From Allacma fusca (lineage: Eukaryota; Arthropoda; Collembola; Symphypleona; Sminthuridae), in assembly GCA_947179485.1 (NCBI GenBank), contig OX359248.1:29893378-29957377 (forward strand): a stretch of DNA of 64,000 nt, written 5' to 3'. Positions 15,601-29,634 of this stretch are shown here, in pieces. Numbering within the stretch: position 1 is the first letter of the stretch; every line of letters begins with the position of its first letter. Below the pieces are notes generated by a model. It searched no databases. It worked only from the letters and a program-made list of their open reading frames with translations, and had not been told where the DNA came from. The translations under genes were made by a program, and so were the position numbers.

Positions 15601-16187
15601 ACTTATGTTCTTGTGGGTGCATTAAAAAAAAGTGTTTTTTAATCTCAAAGCTTTTGCAAGTAAATTTGAGTCGTAGCTAATATCTTGCAAATCCAGAACA
15701 CATGTACATACAACATTATCAGTCAATATTATATCTCTGCATCGTACACACATACATAGTAATGAATGTAAGTACAAGGATACGAACATGGAGTACTTTA
15801 TTAGGAAGTGCTGTAGAAGTGTGATGTAATAGCAGTAAGTAATATTTTAGCGTCTCTTTCCTATATTTCTTCTGTTTTCGTTTCCCTAAAATGTGTGAAA
15901 CTGAAAACCTATGGGAAATTAACAAGAAAAAGTCAGTTGCTTGAGTATTCTTTCCTCTGAAAAATCCCCCTCTGGTAATCATAAGATGCTCATGAGTATG
16001 GAAGATGCATTGGAGTTGTAGGAAAAAATGGGGAGATGAAGCTTCTGCTAAATGGATATGAATATGAAACAGAGTCTCAAGTTTTGTGTTACTTCATATG
16101 TACCTGTAGAATATTATTTGATGGGAGTACCGTTTTACTTTTCCAGTTTCATGATATAGTCATTGTTCCTTCTTTTTTTGTGCTGTA

Positions 16188-16205
16188 TATATGTAATTAC
16201 ATATA
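16188..16205. repeat. Perfect 18-bp palindrome, copy 2
   Basis: Same 18 bases as at 12610-12627. Here the symmetry extends one further base on each side, to 20 bp. Confidence 0.6.
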
Positions 16206-17147
16206 TTTATAGAGATATTATATCTATTAAAAAATCTGCATATATTTTTTCTGTCGGAGAGAGAGAGAGGATACGGCACAATAAGTCAGTATTGCATAGC
16301 GAAGCGCTAATTTATTCCGCACACTGACGAACTTATACGAGATATGATTATGAAGGACAAAAAAAATCATGTTGAGCATACTCTTACATATGTGGAGGCA
16401 CAGTGCCTATTCTAAGGGATGGTTGAGTGCTTGGTATATAGATATGTGTAGTTGTTGAGAAAAAAGTACGGTAGCAATAATTATTAAAATCCTTTATTTT
16501 TGAAAAAAAAAAAGAAAGGCAAGTGCTGAAAGAATGTATGCTTCAAGTCGGTTGACATAATCAGCTTAAAATTTGAGAAGTTGGAAGCGTGAGAGATTGT
16601 GAATTAGTTTTGTTATGAAATTTCATTACATCCATTTATCAAATAGATTTTCATATCTTATACCATCGTGTGTGCGGTACTTGAAGCGTGCGAGGGTTTA
16701 GGAGATTTTAATATCTCAATATGTGCATACAGATCCATACATATCCCTACTGAACGCTACTTATGCATTGCACACTCCACATCCTTTTGTCCCTGCTTAT
16801 CCATGGATACCAGGACATGAAACGGTGGGTTGAGTTTCAATTTTTAATAACTCCATTTATATTTCATGCATACATTGGTGTGCTGGGTGTTTGCTAACAT
16901 TCACGTATATATGTAGGTACAGTATTCATACTATATGGTATATTTCCTAATGAAACTTTTCACATTCTGCCCGATTGCCTTCTTCTCTCAGTTGTTCCTC
17001 ATCCACTATGAGAAAAAAAAATCTGTCTCTGAAGACGAAAACACCATTTATTGTAATTAAAATTTAACGAGAAAATTCCTCTGTTTGTTCGTGTGTGCCA
17101 TTTGACTATTTGCATGCAAGAATTGACTATTGTGCTTTTCTTCCCTA

Positions 17148-17172
17148 CATACCTACATACCTACATATATCC
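17148..17172. repeat. TACATACC-type short tandem repeat
   Basis: About three copies of an octamer close to CTACATAC. It is one of many CATA/GTAC-rich short runs scattered through the left 43 kb. Confidence 0.7.
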
Positions 17173-20100
17173 ACATATTCAACATGGATGAAATTTTCTT
17201 AACTACTAGGCGGAACAAGCGGTCCACTCCTGATAAAAGTTTTTGTGAGTCTTCATTATTTTTATATTTTATGATTCTTATTTTCTCATGTCACAAAAAC
17301 TTTGGAGGAAGCCCCTTTTGTTACTTACATAATTCCATGAACGAGCTCTGGTATTCCAATTCCTTTCAGTTAGTGAGGTTCGTTGAGTAAAAATGACATC
17401 ACTAATTTGGAAATCACTGTCTCTGTACCAATGTGCCTACATCTACATACAGTATACTCCATACTATATAGTAAGTGGTAAATGAATAAAATTTAGATTT
17501 CCAATATAAATTGGAATTGCCAGCGCAAGTTATAATGAGACATTTGTCTTAAGCCAGGGATTCATAATTTAATTAAAATCCATTCAAAAGAATTCTTATT
17601 ACCATCACATTATTATTGATGGGATTCTCACAATGTGGCTCAACCAGCTGATGAGAATCAACGGAGCTTTTCCTTATGTATTAAATTTTGAATATGTATC
17701 TACATGTGTATTATTTATGTACATTTAAATTGACAAACTTCAAGTTTCTACGAGAATATATATCCCATATAGCTGTATCTGTAATGGATGTATACATATA
17801 AGTGAATGCATGTAGTCACTATTGGTACGAGTAGAATGAACTAAAAGGTAGTCGCACTAGTAGTACTTAAATTATTCATGGGACTGTACTTTTTACGGTA
17901 AATCAGATCCTGTCAAGAGCTACTGCCTCTAGGACTCGTATTGTGATTTATTTTAATTTTCGTATTTTTCAAGACCTCACGCTTGAAAAGATTTTTATGA
18001 TTTTAATATCCTGTACAGAAATGTTGGCGTTGGCGTGAATCATGCATGCATGTAGCCAATACGCATGTTTGGAGTAGCGTAATATGGATAAAATATGTGG
18101 AGCATTTCGACAGTCCTATTCGAATCGACTGAAGTGCGAGTTTAGTCTTGGGGAAAAAAATGATAAGTACTTATAGATATATACTATATGGGAAAAAGAG
18201 ATTGATTTGCACTATTTACAGGAAAAAAGCAAGGAGATTTTTTTGTTGGGATTTGCATTCCGGCTCTTTTATCCTTCATTATTGTTCTGATAAAGGATGC
18301 ATGAAGAGATAAATGAATGCTTGAGGCAAGAGCGAGATATGGTAAAATTGAAATAGGAAGTGGAGACAATTAAAGGAGAATTTGTGCAAGTATGAATGTA
18401 ATTATTACTTGCCAAGGAAAATCAACTTGTCACAAAGGGAAGGCACGGCTCGGGCAAGCCTTATGGTTTATTGTTGTTGTTCCTTTAGACATGAGGGAGC
18501 AAGAGATGTGGATGATGGATAGATACATACTGTAGATATAATAGGAACAACTCCTCTGATCGTCAGAATCCCATTGAGTGATAAGAGCGTCATAAAGATG
18601 TGACTATCAAGCCCAGGACTTAAATAATTACAGCTATCGAGGTGTAGTACAACTCATTAAACTCCTCATTGAATAAGTTTCCGTCAAGTATTAGAGCCAA
18701 TATTTGGTCAAATTCTTATCTCAAGTTTTGAGGTAACGTTTTAACTATCGGCTTGGATCGGGTGCGTGGGGTTCACAGATGAGATTGTTAATGTAGAACA
18801 CAAGCTATTGTTGTCAGATTATTATTTCTCCACTTGGGAGTATACACACTACCAGGTCATATTTGTAATTGACAAATTTTTCTTACGTGCTTGCATGTGT
18901 GCGTGTCATATGTAGATACTGCTGATGACTGTGACTCAGGAATGATGATGTTGGCAGAAAGATTATAGAGAACGGACTCTGAATCTCAACGAGCTCAAAC
19001 CTATTTTTTTTTTAAATCAAGTATTATTGTATTTTGTGTTGTGTGATTACAGTACTACAACTAACTTTCTATCTATAGGTGTGTGCTTCGAGATAAAAGC
19101 ATGAATGTAATAAATTGCCGTAGGACTTGCTTAACTGTCAATTCACGTGCCTCATTAATGATTGGGAATAAGTAGTCGTGAGGGTTTGGGCTTGCATAGT
19201 CAGTCAGTCACATCACAGACAGTAGTGGCTATGGGGATAATAAGCTTAAAAAAATCCAAGTACCATTGACTATATACTCTAGGGATTTTTTTCAATTCAT
19301 TGTATGTTTTCATTTCAAAGTATCCACAGAAGCCAGTCTCTTTCGTAAATCAAAAGTTGTTTTTCGTTTAATTAAATCACTCAAAAAAGGAACATACTCT
19401 TTAATTTGTTGTTCTTGTTTTTGTAATTTTTGCTCAACATCAGCACACATTTTCTCAAAGGCTTTTATGGGCAATTAATGAGTATGCTCAAGTGGGGAAT
19501 TACTTGTAATTTTCTGGGCTAACGTCGTCAGATGAGAGTACCTTTGCAAGCATCAAATGATTCAGTCCCTCATATGATCAGTGTACGTAATTATAGGATC
19601 TCAATTCTCGATTGTTTAAATGCATTTCAGTTTTTTTTCCAGTGGGCATTATTTTAAAGTTGCGCAAAGTCAGTCGATGGGCTTACCATGGATGAGTTGC
19701 GGCTTATTAGGATTGTTTTTAGAACTACGAGTAAATTACAAAATAATAGGGGAAACTTTCATGTGATTATGTTGAAGCCCTTGGGATTCTATTGATTCGA
19801 AATTTTAAAGGCATTTGTGACAAGTGCCGTGGAATTTAATGAACAAAAACCAAGTAACATTTTTATGTATCAAGTCTGAGATAATTTACAATTTACCCAC
19901 AAACATAATTATACCAGGTGCATAGTACCCTCTACCTACACGTACTGTATGAGTATGACTTCATAATATTGGAGCTATTTTGCAAAACATACTTCACACT
20001 TCACATTCGTAACACACTTTTGAAGTTCTGAATTTTTTGCTACTCTTCTATGACAGTACTACTTTCAGCATCCCTTGTTCTGATTATTGGCTCAAATCAC

Positions 20101-22784
20101 TTATTATTTTTTTAGTGTTGTAACTTATAAGCACACTACAAATGAATGGATACAGTATTACCAATTGTTATTTCACTTTCGGGATCTTGTAAGGAAGGAG
20201 TATTTAATAACATCAAGTAGGGACGTAATGTAGGTAGTAGCTAAAACCTCCTGGCAATTAGTTCATCCTTTGGCATTATCCTTCCGTCCGACGAAGACAT
20301 ATTTAGTTTCAATTCGTGAGAACTCAAGAGCATCCGTTCATCTTCCGCAGATGTACCTAGCATCAAGGCTGTATTTAAAATGTGAAGGAAGATCTTTTGC
20401 AGACGGTATATACAGTATAGTATCTATATCTATACTTTACAATTATTATTATTATTGTTATTGTCTCCTGTTGAATCATCTTACTTAGAATTTATCTCAT
20501 GCCTCATTACGTAGACGGAGTTGGTCATACTCATGGAACATGATTAACGGAAGTAATTAATTGTGCTAATATGTAATATATTGGCAGAAGGTAGCTAGAA
20601 TGAGTTGTATATTTAATTAGCATCGCATATAGCTTCATGAAATTGTAACCTAAGGAAGATTACCTCTGAGGGATATTGGACCGTATATAGTACACATATA
20701 ATGACGTATTATTGTAATTCTCTGGGGACCAGTATAAGGTACTACTACATGGACGGCTTTCGGCGGAGCTTGAGCTTGGAGCAGAATCCTGTTAATTAGC
20801 AAAGCATGACCAACATCGTACTTACTGAAACCTTTCTGCTAATTGATCTTGTTTGGAGGGAGTCTCTGCAAAGAAAATCACTTGCTTTTAAACTGTTTCA
20901 GTAGCACTCCGCTCACTTGGGCTGGGTAATTGTCTACGCAACTCCGCTCAGAGAAACATTAAAGGGACATACTCTATTTGTAAATCGGGACGTCAAACAT
21001 GGGACTAGAGCTGTGGTGTAGCACGTGAGGGTATATTTATTTCTTTGCAAGTCTCTTTCGAAAATAAGTGGCTAAGGTCGTGTTGACTTGGAATTCATCA
21101 CATAAATTCTTGACTACTAATGTGTGCCGATTTGTGTCTATATGCTATTGCTTAGAAAATTGTCAGCGGGCTTTGGAGATATGGAAACGGTACCTTGCAT
21201 GGGAAGAGAGGGATGAGATACTAGAGGGATACATAAACAATTCTTTATATAATAATTATTTCCTACATATTAATTGCATGCATTTTACTTACTGTGATAA
21301 GGCACTGTCCATACCGTACACGTATAATTACGTATGCGCTTCAACGTAAAGGCGAAAGTCAGTTAAGTAAAGTTTGCATGCAAAATTATTCATGACATAC
21401 AAACTGGAGGTGGTTATTGACTTAGTTTTTAGCATTACCTTCCTTCCATGTAGATATTTGAAACCCACCTAGGTTTGGATGTAAAGTATGTAAATTACAT
21501 GGGGGGTATGTACATCCCACACGAAAAGGCTCTGGCAGCGGCTTAATTGTTCTTACACAAACTTTGCTCCGTTTCTTCATGTTTTCCTTCCTCTAATGAT
21601 TCGCTTTCAGAGGCTCCAAGTCAACGTAAAAGTGCTAATAACAGTACCAAGATCTGCAGAATTCAAGAGACAGTCTTTGTTGATGAAGGAGCTACTGCAT
21701 TGCACATGTATATTTGTTCCACCCTCGCTTTTTTCTACGGCACTATTCAAGTATGTACATACATACATATGGACGCATGTATGTAATTATGTATGTACCG
21801 TAGTGTCTACAAACCATATTGGTTTTGTGCAAGCAGTTAGTATCAGCAGGGTGGAATCTCTTCCCTAATTGTCTCAAGCTTGGAGTTCTTAATGAAAGTG
21901 AATGTTATTATTGAGTGAACTCAAACCATTGTCTTTTTTTCGCATATATTGCGAAGGCTAACCGACAAAGCATTGTTAATTATTTCAACATGCTCCTCAA
22001 ACAATTGCGTTCCAACTAACCGGCAGCATTGAGATTTTGAAAATCGTTCTTGTAATTATTTTCACGTGTGTGTGTGTAGAAGTAGTATCCGTAAGACAAA
22101 CAAAAATTGGTTCTCGGGAGGACTCAAGCTTGGATTGTGGATAGGATGAGCTTGAAAGTGAAGTCGGGAAATGGGGTTCCGAGGCTGATAACTACTCTCA
22201 CCGATTTTATCAGTTTATTAAAGATAATTTAAGCGTAAGTATGGTAAGTTGGACATGTAAAGTATGTAAATATCTATGGGTGCTTGATATAAAGCCTGAG
22301 GTTACTACTGCTGTGTGGAAACCTACACTCGGAAATTGCATTCGTTGACTCCCAACTTGATAAAAGCTCCCGATCGGAAATTAACCTTTGGCTGCGAAGG
22401 TTTTACTTGCAAAGAACATCCTCACTCTTATCCTTCCTTTTGTATGCATGTCCATATGAGTAATCGTATGGATCTATGTATGTAGATATGTATATCTATT
22501 TCTTGGAAACTTTTAATCTCCGCAAGCATTTACTCAAGAATGAAAAGTTTTTTTTTTCAAAAGTTGGCTACAAAGAAGAGGATCCGTTCTTAAACCAGTC
22601 AATGGTATGTACAATGCATGTGATAGTCTTCCACGAAACCACATATACATAAGTACATGCATACACTCCAGTTTGCTCATATAAAATTTAGGATACAAAG
22701 ATAGGTGCAGTATAATACTAGTCTTAAAGCTTTAATAAAACTAAATCCAAGGGAAGTATGACAACTAGTTTAAAATCCTAGTGC

Positions 22785-22802
22785 AAAAAAAAAAAAAAAA
22801 AA
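22785..22802. repeat. Poly(A) run
   Basis: A homopolymer of about 18 A residues. No element homologous to a retrotransposon was recognised upstream of it, so it is annotated only as a homopolymer. Confidence 0.85.
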
Positions 22803-24757
22803 TCTCGCATACATTGTTTCAAATATATCTACATATACCCGTTCATAACATGATATGAATCAAGATTCCATTATCCTTTCCTTGTGGAAAAGTTGTGAGC
22901 AGTGTACGCTTACACAAATAACTTGTGGTTTTTGCATAATTTTTCTTTCCACATGACACTCAACCCCCTGGATGTCAAGTTGAAAGGCAACTCTTGTTTC
23001 AGATTATAATCAACTCGTTCAATCGTTTTGCCGTGGAAAGTAGTTAAAAGACAATTTGCAAATTGCTCACAATCAGTTAAATATTGTGACTTGTGTGACA
23101 TGGCTTTTACCATTCCCTGGTACTCAAGTAATTAACTGTGAAAAGGCGATGAACGGAGGTATATGTCAGAGTATGTATGAACTCCGGCGTCAAAACCATA
23201 AATTTATCTCTTGTACTAAAAAGGCACAGGAAGAATGTGTGAACATGCTTTTACCCTCATGTACCATTACTACTATATGTAGGTACTGTTAGGTCTCAAC
23301 GAGAGGTCCGTCTCTGAGAATGTTTGATGGGAAGTTCAGAGGGTAAAACTGGTATCTCCGTCAGTCAGGAGCTGCTGAACTGAAGTCAAATTGAATTAAA
23401 ACTATCCATGAGTACTATTTTACACTGACCGCGAGGACTCTTTATTGGAATTGAACATTTCCTCTTGTCTACAACTCACTGGATGAGGATGGGGAGTGCA
23501 CTTAAGAGTGTATAGGGCAATTTTTGCTCTATAGATCCTATACAGTCAGAGAACATTTCATATATAGATGCTGTGCGTTCAACGACCGGTAACAAATATT
23601 TTAGAAGATTCTATATCAGCCTGTTTCTCATTTGATGCTAAGGTTACAGGTAATATATTCCCGAGTCAAATCGTAATTCAATATTATTCAATGCAGGTTT
23701 GACAAGGTATTAAAGTTTTGTAAATGATAATCGCTCCATAACTCTCATCCGCCTGGGAATACTTAATCAAGTCAAAATACATATCTACATATAAAAAAAA
23801 ATAGGGGTTACTTGCTGGAAGTTGAAAATAACATTTAGAGTGCATCCCGTCCAAGTTGTTAATGTTGGGTTAGGACAGACAATCAACTGTTGGCTGGATC
23901 AGTGCTCCTCGTAAATATCACAAGGGGAAGAAGACTTTTTGCAGTGCATGGTGCATGTCTATCTATCCGTATGTACATATTATACAAAGACATGGAGGGG
24001 CAGGAGCGTCAGGTCATGAAGGGTGTGTGATGTGTGTGCACCGATCTTGCAGACTAGTCCTATCTGTACAAGCCTCGCATGGAGTTTTACCAGCCGCCGC
24101 ATGCAATCTCTCCTTTTAGTAGTAGTAATGGTCAAGTTGTGAAAATGATGGTAACAAATGGAGCAAAAGAAGATTGCGAGCTAGACTGGGTCCAGTCAGT
24201 TATTTCCATGTATGTATCTATAATAGAAGATAGCGTCGTCGTCGTCGTTAGGTGAGACCAGAAGTGGGCGGAGAAGGTATAGAGCAAACCAACGACAAGA
24301 AAAAATTGTGAGCTATGATGACAACATAGTGCGTGAGAGTATAATGAGTGCGATCGTAAAGTTCTTTTTTTATTTGCAAAAAAAGAATAATAAGCTGGTT
24401 CATGAGCTTGGATGTGCGTCCATCACGGATGGAGTCCGAACAGGAGTATTATCCCCAGAGTATAGAAACAGATAGATAAGTTTCCACATATGTTTTTCCC
24501 ATTGGCAAGGTATGAGCATTGTTACATCATGTATAATACATGTGTGTGTGTGCCATTGTGTATCAAAGTATCCATGGAGTATGGAGAGTAAATGATTGTA
24601 ATCATCCCACTGTGCTCTCCCTAGTCTTTATAACGTATGTGCCTCCATTCTCTCGACTTCCAATATACCCTTTAGACGTGAATTTAATTCGTGGGAAATA
24701 CGCCATATTTCTCAAAGGACACTTACTTATAGGTACTGGAGTCAGTTCACATAGACA

Positions 24758-24806
24758 CACACACACACACTCACACTCACACTCACACTCACACACACAC
24801 ACACAT
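24758..24806. repeat. (CA)n / (CACT)n compound microsatellite
   Basis: A CA run, then four CACACT-like units, then CA again. It forms His-Thr or Cys-Glu repeats in chance frames on both strands. Confidence 0.9.
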
Positions 24807-25240
24807 AATAATGCCTCGCCAAAGGTTTTGCTAGTCACCGGACTCACGTAACCTAAAAGGTTGTTTTCTCATTCCTTTGCTATCCTGATTCTCCTCTTCG
24901 TCTTGGCATTGTCTGTCTGTGTGATATTACAAAGGGTTGGAGAGGAGGACGAGAGAGAAGGAAGACTGAAAGGACTCTAAAAGCTACTTCTCCTCCTCTC
25001 ATTTTCTATAGAGAGAATTTTCCTTGTAAAAAACATTTTTGTCTTAATTTCTTTGTTTGGCCGTCACTTAAGTATTACTGCAGTTCAGTCTTCTCTCATC
25101 TTCTGTCCGCATATGTTGCAGTTCCTGAACGGTTCTTTAACTTCTGCTAGTTTTCTCACTCAGTGGGAGGGAGGCGAGTAGAGTGAGCCTCCTTATTATT
25201 TTTTTATAACGTAACTTAACAGGGAGAAACCAAAGTCCGT

Positions 25241-25268
25241 GAGAAATATCCTATTTCGGATATTTCTC
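25241..25268. other. Perfect 11-bp stem hairpin
   Basis: GAGAAATATCC at 25241-25251 pairs with GGATATTTCTC at 25258-25268 across a 6-base loop (TATTTC). A run of ten C follows at 25277-25286. No gene is adjacent and no function is assigned. Confidence 0.6.
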
Positions 25269-25762
25269 CAATTATTCCCCCCCCCCACTCATATCTTATA
25301 TTACGAAATTATTAGTGCCATCAATACAAAGCAAAGTGGAGCTTTTACGTGGATTTATTTATCCCACTAAAAGTTATGCTGAGAATAATTGTGAGTTAGG
25401 AAGAAAAGTGCAAATTTCTCAAGTATTCTTTAAGCAATTCCTTGCATGATTCTCATAGGAGTATGATACAGGGGATTCGTGTGTGGCTTAAAAGGTTTTA
25501 ATGTCACAACAAAAAGTTTCGTGTGTACCTTGAGCGGGCTAAAATCTCTGATAATTTGAAACGACAAGAATGCATTCAATGAAGGGTTGAAAAGTAGGTG
25601 ATAGCAATTGTAGATACTATATAAGCCGAGGACAGAAATGTCGATAACATGAGGTGAGTCACAATCAAGTTTTTAGTGCGATTTTTATTTTCCCCTTATC
25701 TTTCTTAATCTCAAGGACGGCATCATCCTTCTATATATATATTCACTTAATACCACTTCTTG

Positions 25763-25782
25763 TCTCTCTCTCTCTCTCTCTC
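25763..25782. repeat. (CT)n microsatellite
   Basis: A short CT run of about 20 bases in non-coding DNA. Confidence 0.85.
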
Positions 25783-27218
25783 ACTCATTAACAACAAAAG
25801 TACAGTGAGCCCATTTTCTCTGTATTAAGTGGTGGCTTTGCACTTGTCATCAATTCCATGGATTTTCTACTATTCTCTATAAAAATTACTATTCGTGATG
25901 CATTCTGTAATTTTAGTAAAGTTCACATATGTACTGTTAATGTACTTTGAATAGGATTTTTCTACTGAGGTTTTTCCGTGGAACACGATCGTGAATATTT
26001 GTGTGGGGATTTTTTTATTTAATGAAACGCCTGAGGCTTGAATGCAAATTATGGGAAAATCATAAGCCTTTTCCAAGGATACGTGTCAGTTAAGGGTTCA
26101 GACTCCCGGTTGCATGGAAAGTCATTACTGAACTGTTGTTATAGGCTGGGGATGGTGTGGGATGTGATATGATATGTATTTATACTACAGTAGGGGTAAC
26201 ATATCTATATTTTTGCAAGAGTAGAGGTAATGTGGGGTGCCTCATATGGGTCATTCAATTGTATGTACTGTAGTAATGTGTGACTGAAAAATGAAATTTT
26301 CCTGTTGAAATTTCCCAAATACCGTTGATGACAGTTGGGGGAAGCATGTGTGCCACACATTGATACGGTTTGGGTCTGCAATGGATATTTGATATTTGCA
26401 GTGTTTTTTTTAAGGGAAGCGTATGGAATCATGCCTTATCTGGAACCATATGATAATACTTTGTGAGAGGTATTATCGTATCTTGTTCCTCAGAATTACG
26501 TATTGATCCGCTCAGAATAACAGGAGCAAAGTATCTACAGTTTTGCATGTGAGGGACGATCACTCTCAAGTATGAGCTTCAGTGTAGGAAGAGATAATCC
26601 TATATTCTCCATTCCTTTTGTTCATACATGGAGAACAGAGGGCTCATGAATGGGAAGATTTACAACCTTCCATATTACTTCCCTCCCTATGTTTCTCACT
26701 GTTGGATTTATCCGCAGCAGGAAAAATTACATAGATGGGATGATGAGATCATGAAAACAACCCGCATTATAGATTATAATTTCACATCTGCTCTAGATTT
26801 TGCTTTCCTCCGTACGAACAAGGACCTTTCAAAAAAATAGAAATGTTTAATTACTACCCACCTCAACACTCTCATCTCTCCCTGGGACCTTAGACATTGA
26901 GTGGTTGGTGCGAAAATAAGGCTGATTCAGTAACGATTTCGGATGTTTGTTTCCGAGATTGAAAAGCATGAAATTGTGGAAACTCGAAACAATGCAAGGA
27001 TTGGTCCTGGGCCAAATCACTCTTTCGCGAGTTTACCCTGAGCTAACGCAGAGAGAATACTGTATTGATGACTTATCTCTGAAGCAGAACTATAGGAAAG
27101 TTCAAGGAACAAAAAGATTTGGTTTCTTTTGTGAACTTTGCACACAAAAAAAAACTAATTGAGCAGGAACTAGTTTTCAATAAAAATATTCCAAGTCCTT
27201 CGGGTAACATCATAACAT

Positions 27219-27234
27219 GTGTGTGTGTGTGTGA
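27219..27234. repeat. (GT)n microsatellite
   Basis: A short GT run followed by GAGAGAG. Confidence 0.8.
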
Positions 27235-27825
27235 GAGAGTTTCTTCTTGAATTGATCTCAAGGCACAATCTGGACGTTTACTGGAGAGAAGATAAAAGGA
27301 GGAAGAAACTAGAAAGAAAAGATTTCTCAAGTTGAACTTGGACAGCTGATATTGCCAAACTGGGAGAGACAGTAACTGAGGGATAGTAATTTGCTGTTAT
27401 GGCATTTTATAAAAACTGGCTACATAAAGTTTTGCAGTAGTGCCTTGTTCCTTGATCTTGAAGTCTCTTTATGTGTCATCATATTTCAAGCCAAAGCAGC
27501 TTTTGTTTAAATATTTTTCTTGCACCGTATATAATTTTAGAAACTTGAGGATTTCAATTTACTTTATACTGTGTCATGCCGTATGCCGCATAATGTATCT
27601 ATACAGTGTGGAGCTTCCCATCTATACGGCTAATAAAATATCGCCTACACGGAAAATGTAAAATATATTTAAAAGGTCTCTATTCATCCCAACCTTGTAT
27701 ATACGCTCTTCGTCATTACGTGTCTTTTGGATGTGTGCACTTATTTCCTTATTTTAGGGAGTTGACATGCGAGTGCTATTTATGTAGATCCATAAGGGCT
27801 AAGCCTGTGTGTCTGTGTCGGTAAA

Positions 27826-27880
27826 TGTCGTGTGTGTCTCTGTGTGTATGTGTGTGTGTGTGTGTGTGTCTGTGTGTGTA
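27826..27880. repeat. (GT)n microsatellite, imperfect
   Basis: A GT-rich array of about 55 bases interrupted by CTCT and TATG units. Confidence 0.85.
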
Positions 27881-28711
27881 GTTGTTAAAGCGTATGTGTA
27901 AATGATAAATTGGTATCGACCAAACTACGTCGACATGCATGGCGCATTGTAGTTGAAACTGTATGGAGATGGCACGAAGGCTATAGAATATACAAAGGGG
28001 TAAATAAATGTAGGTTGCTTGTTGAGTCTCACCTCACAGTTTTTACTCAGTCCTTAGAAAAATTGCAGTTGACTCTCTTTTGTGGGGCTGCAACGGAGAA
28101 GTCATTCTTGGAATAATGCATGCACTGTGTGCACCTCGGAGAAGAATAGATTCAGGGAAAATTAGTCTTTTGGCGTAGTCTTCCGGAACAGGCCCCAAAA
28201 TTGAAGTTTACAGTAAGAATAGGCCCGGAGTGTGTAGTAGATGTCCTGTGTAAAAGGAGGCTTTTACCCGAGACGTGTCCTACAGTACTATTACCGTGGT
28301 GTATTCAGTTGTCTCCTTGGTCATGATGTCATCAGTGTAATAACAGCTCCGTCCATAGTCGCCTCTACAATAAAATATGCATCCCTTAAAAGCCCATTCA
28401 ATTATTGAACACGAATTGTGAATTTTGCTTGATTATTATGAGCAATACCCGTAATACTATTTCCCAGGGAATACAAGATTAATCGGATGCACACAGACCC
28501 ACAGGCACTGTTAAACATGACGCTCATACTATTTTATTTCATGACTTGTCTCTCCCCCCTCAGAACAGACATTATTAAGTTTCTGCACGGTATTGATTTT
28601 TCATGCAAATTCCATTCAACCATTGACAACTCCTATACCGGACTTTCCGTTATTACTGTAGAATCGATTGTGGTCACCCTCACATCCCAGCTATAGTTTC
28701 TTAAGTAATGC

Positions 28712-28732
28712 ATACACACACACACACACACA
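28712..28732. repeat. (CA)n microsatellite
   Basis: A pure CA run of about 20 bases. Confidence 0.85.
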
Positions 28733-29583
28733 CTTAAATCCAACTCAGAATGAAAATTCATTAGGGCTGAACGTTTGTTTTAACGACGTAACACACACAG
28801 GAGTAGAAGCAATTCCATCAGCAAGGTTGTTAAAGTCCGTTGGAGTTATCCGACGGAGTTGTTTTTTTATCAGGAACATGTTCCCAGCTCCAATTGACCT
28901 CTTGTAATGTGTATGCATTTTTGAAGGAGTTTTTTGAAACCAGAAACATTCCGTATAACTTTTTTTTTTTGCTATTATTACATTTGCTAGTAGCTCCAAT
29001 GTCTGTGTGCAGATACATTTTTTTGCACATGTCTAATTCCAAAGTCATAAGCAATATATGCTCCTAGAGTTTACAACATTCAGCGGTGATTTTATGAGCA
29101 AGCTATGTATATGTATCTATATGATGATGAATATATAGGAGTACATACATTGTAATGAGAAATGAGTACATTGAGAACCACACCTGGAAACCGATTTGAG
29201 CATTTATTTCCCCACTAGAGAATTATTCTATCACTGGGAGCATGGAGGGAAATCACGCCATTTTGGTAATTCGCAGATTAAGACCAAATCATTGCCGATG
29301 GGTCTGGTATAGAGCGTATCTTAATTACGGCAATTTACTCATGTGCTTTGCAAGTTACGTCTTAATCACACTTTTATCCTCATTTCGGCATGTTCCTCCA
29401 TGGAGCAGTGATATTATGCGAGTGAGCTGGAAAGCAATAAGATTTAATGTTGTCCCTGGCGTGTGATTTGCCCATAAAAGTGAAGCCGTTGTCTTAAAAA
29501 TGCAGTGTCCCTGGTAATGTCTAAGTCGATTTGGAACTTGCATGAGAATGTTAATGCTAATATCCCAAAGCCGTATGGCTGGT

Positions 29584-29600
29584 GTGTGTGCATATGTATG

Positions 29601-29632
<32 letters not shown>
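29584..29632. repeat. (GT)n microsatellite, interrupted
   Basis: A GT array interrupted by CATATGTATGCC, with about 14 uninterrupted GT units at its right end. Confidence 0.9.
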
Positions 29633-29634
<2 letters not shown>

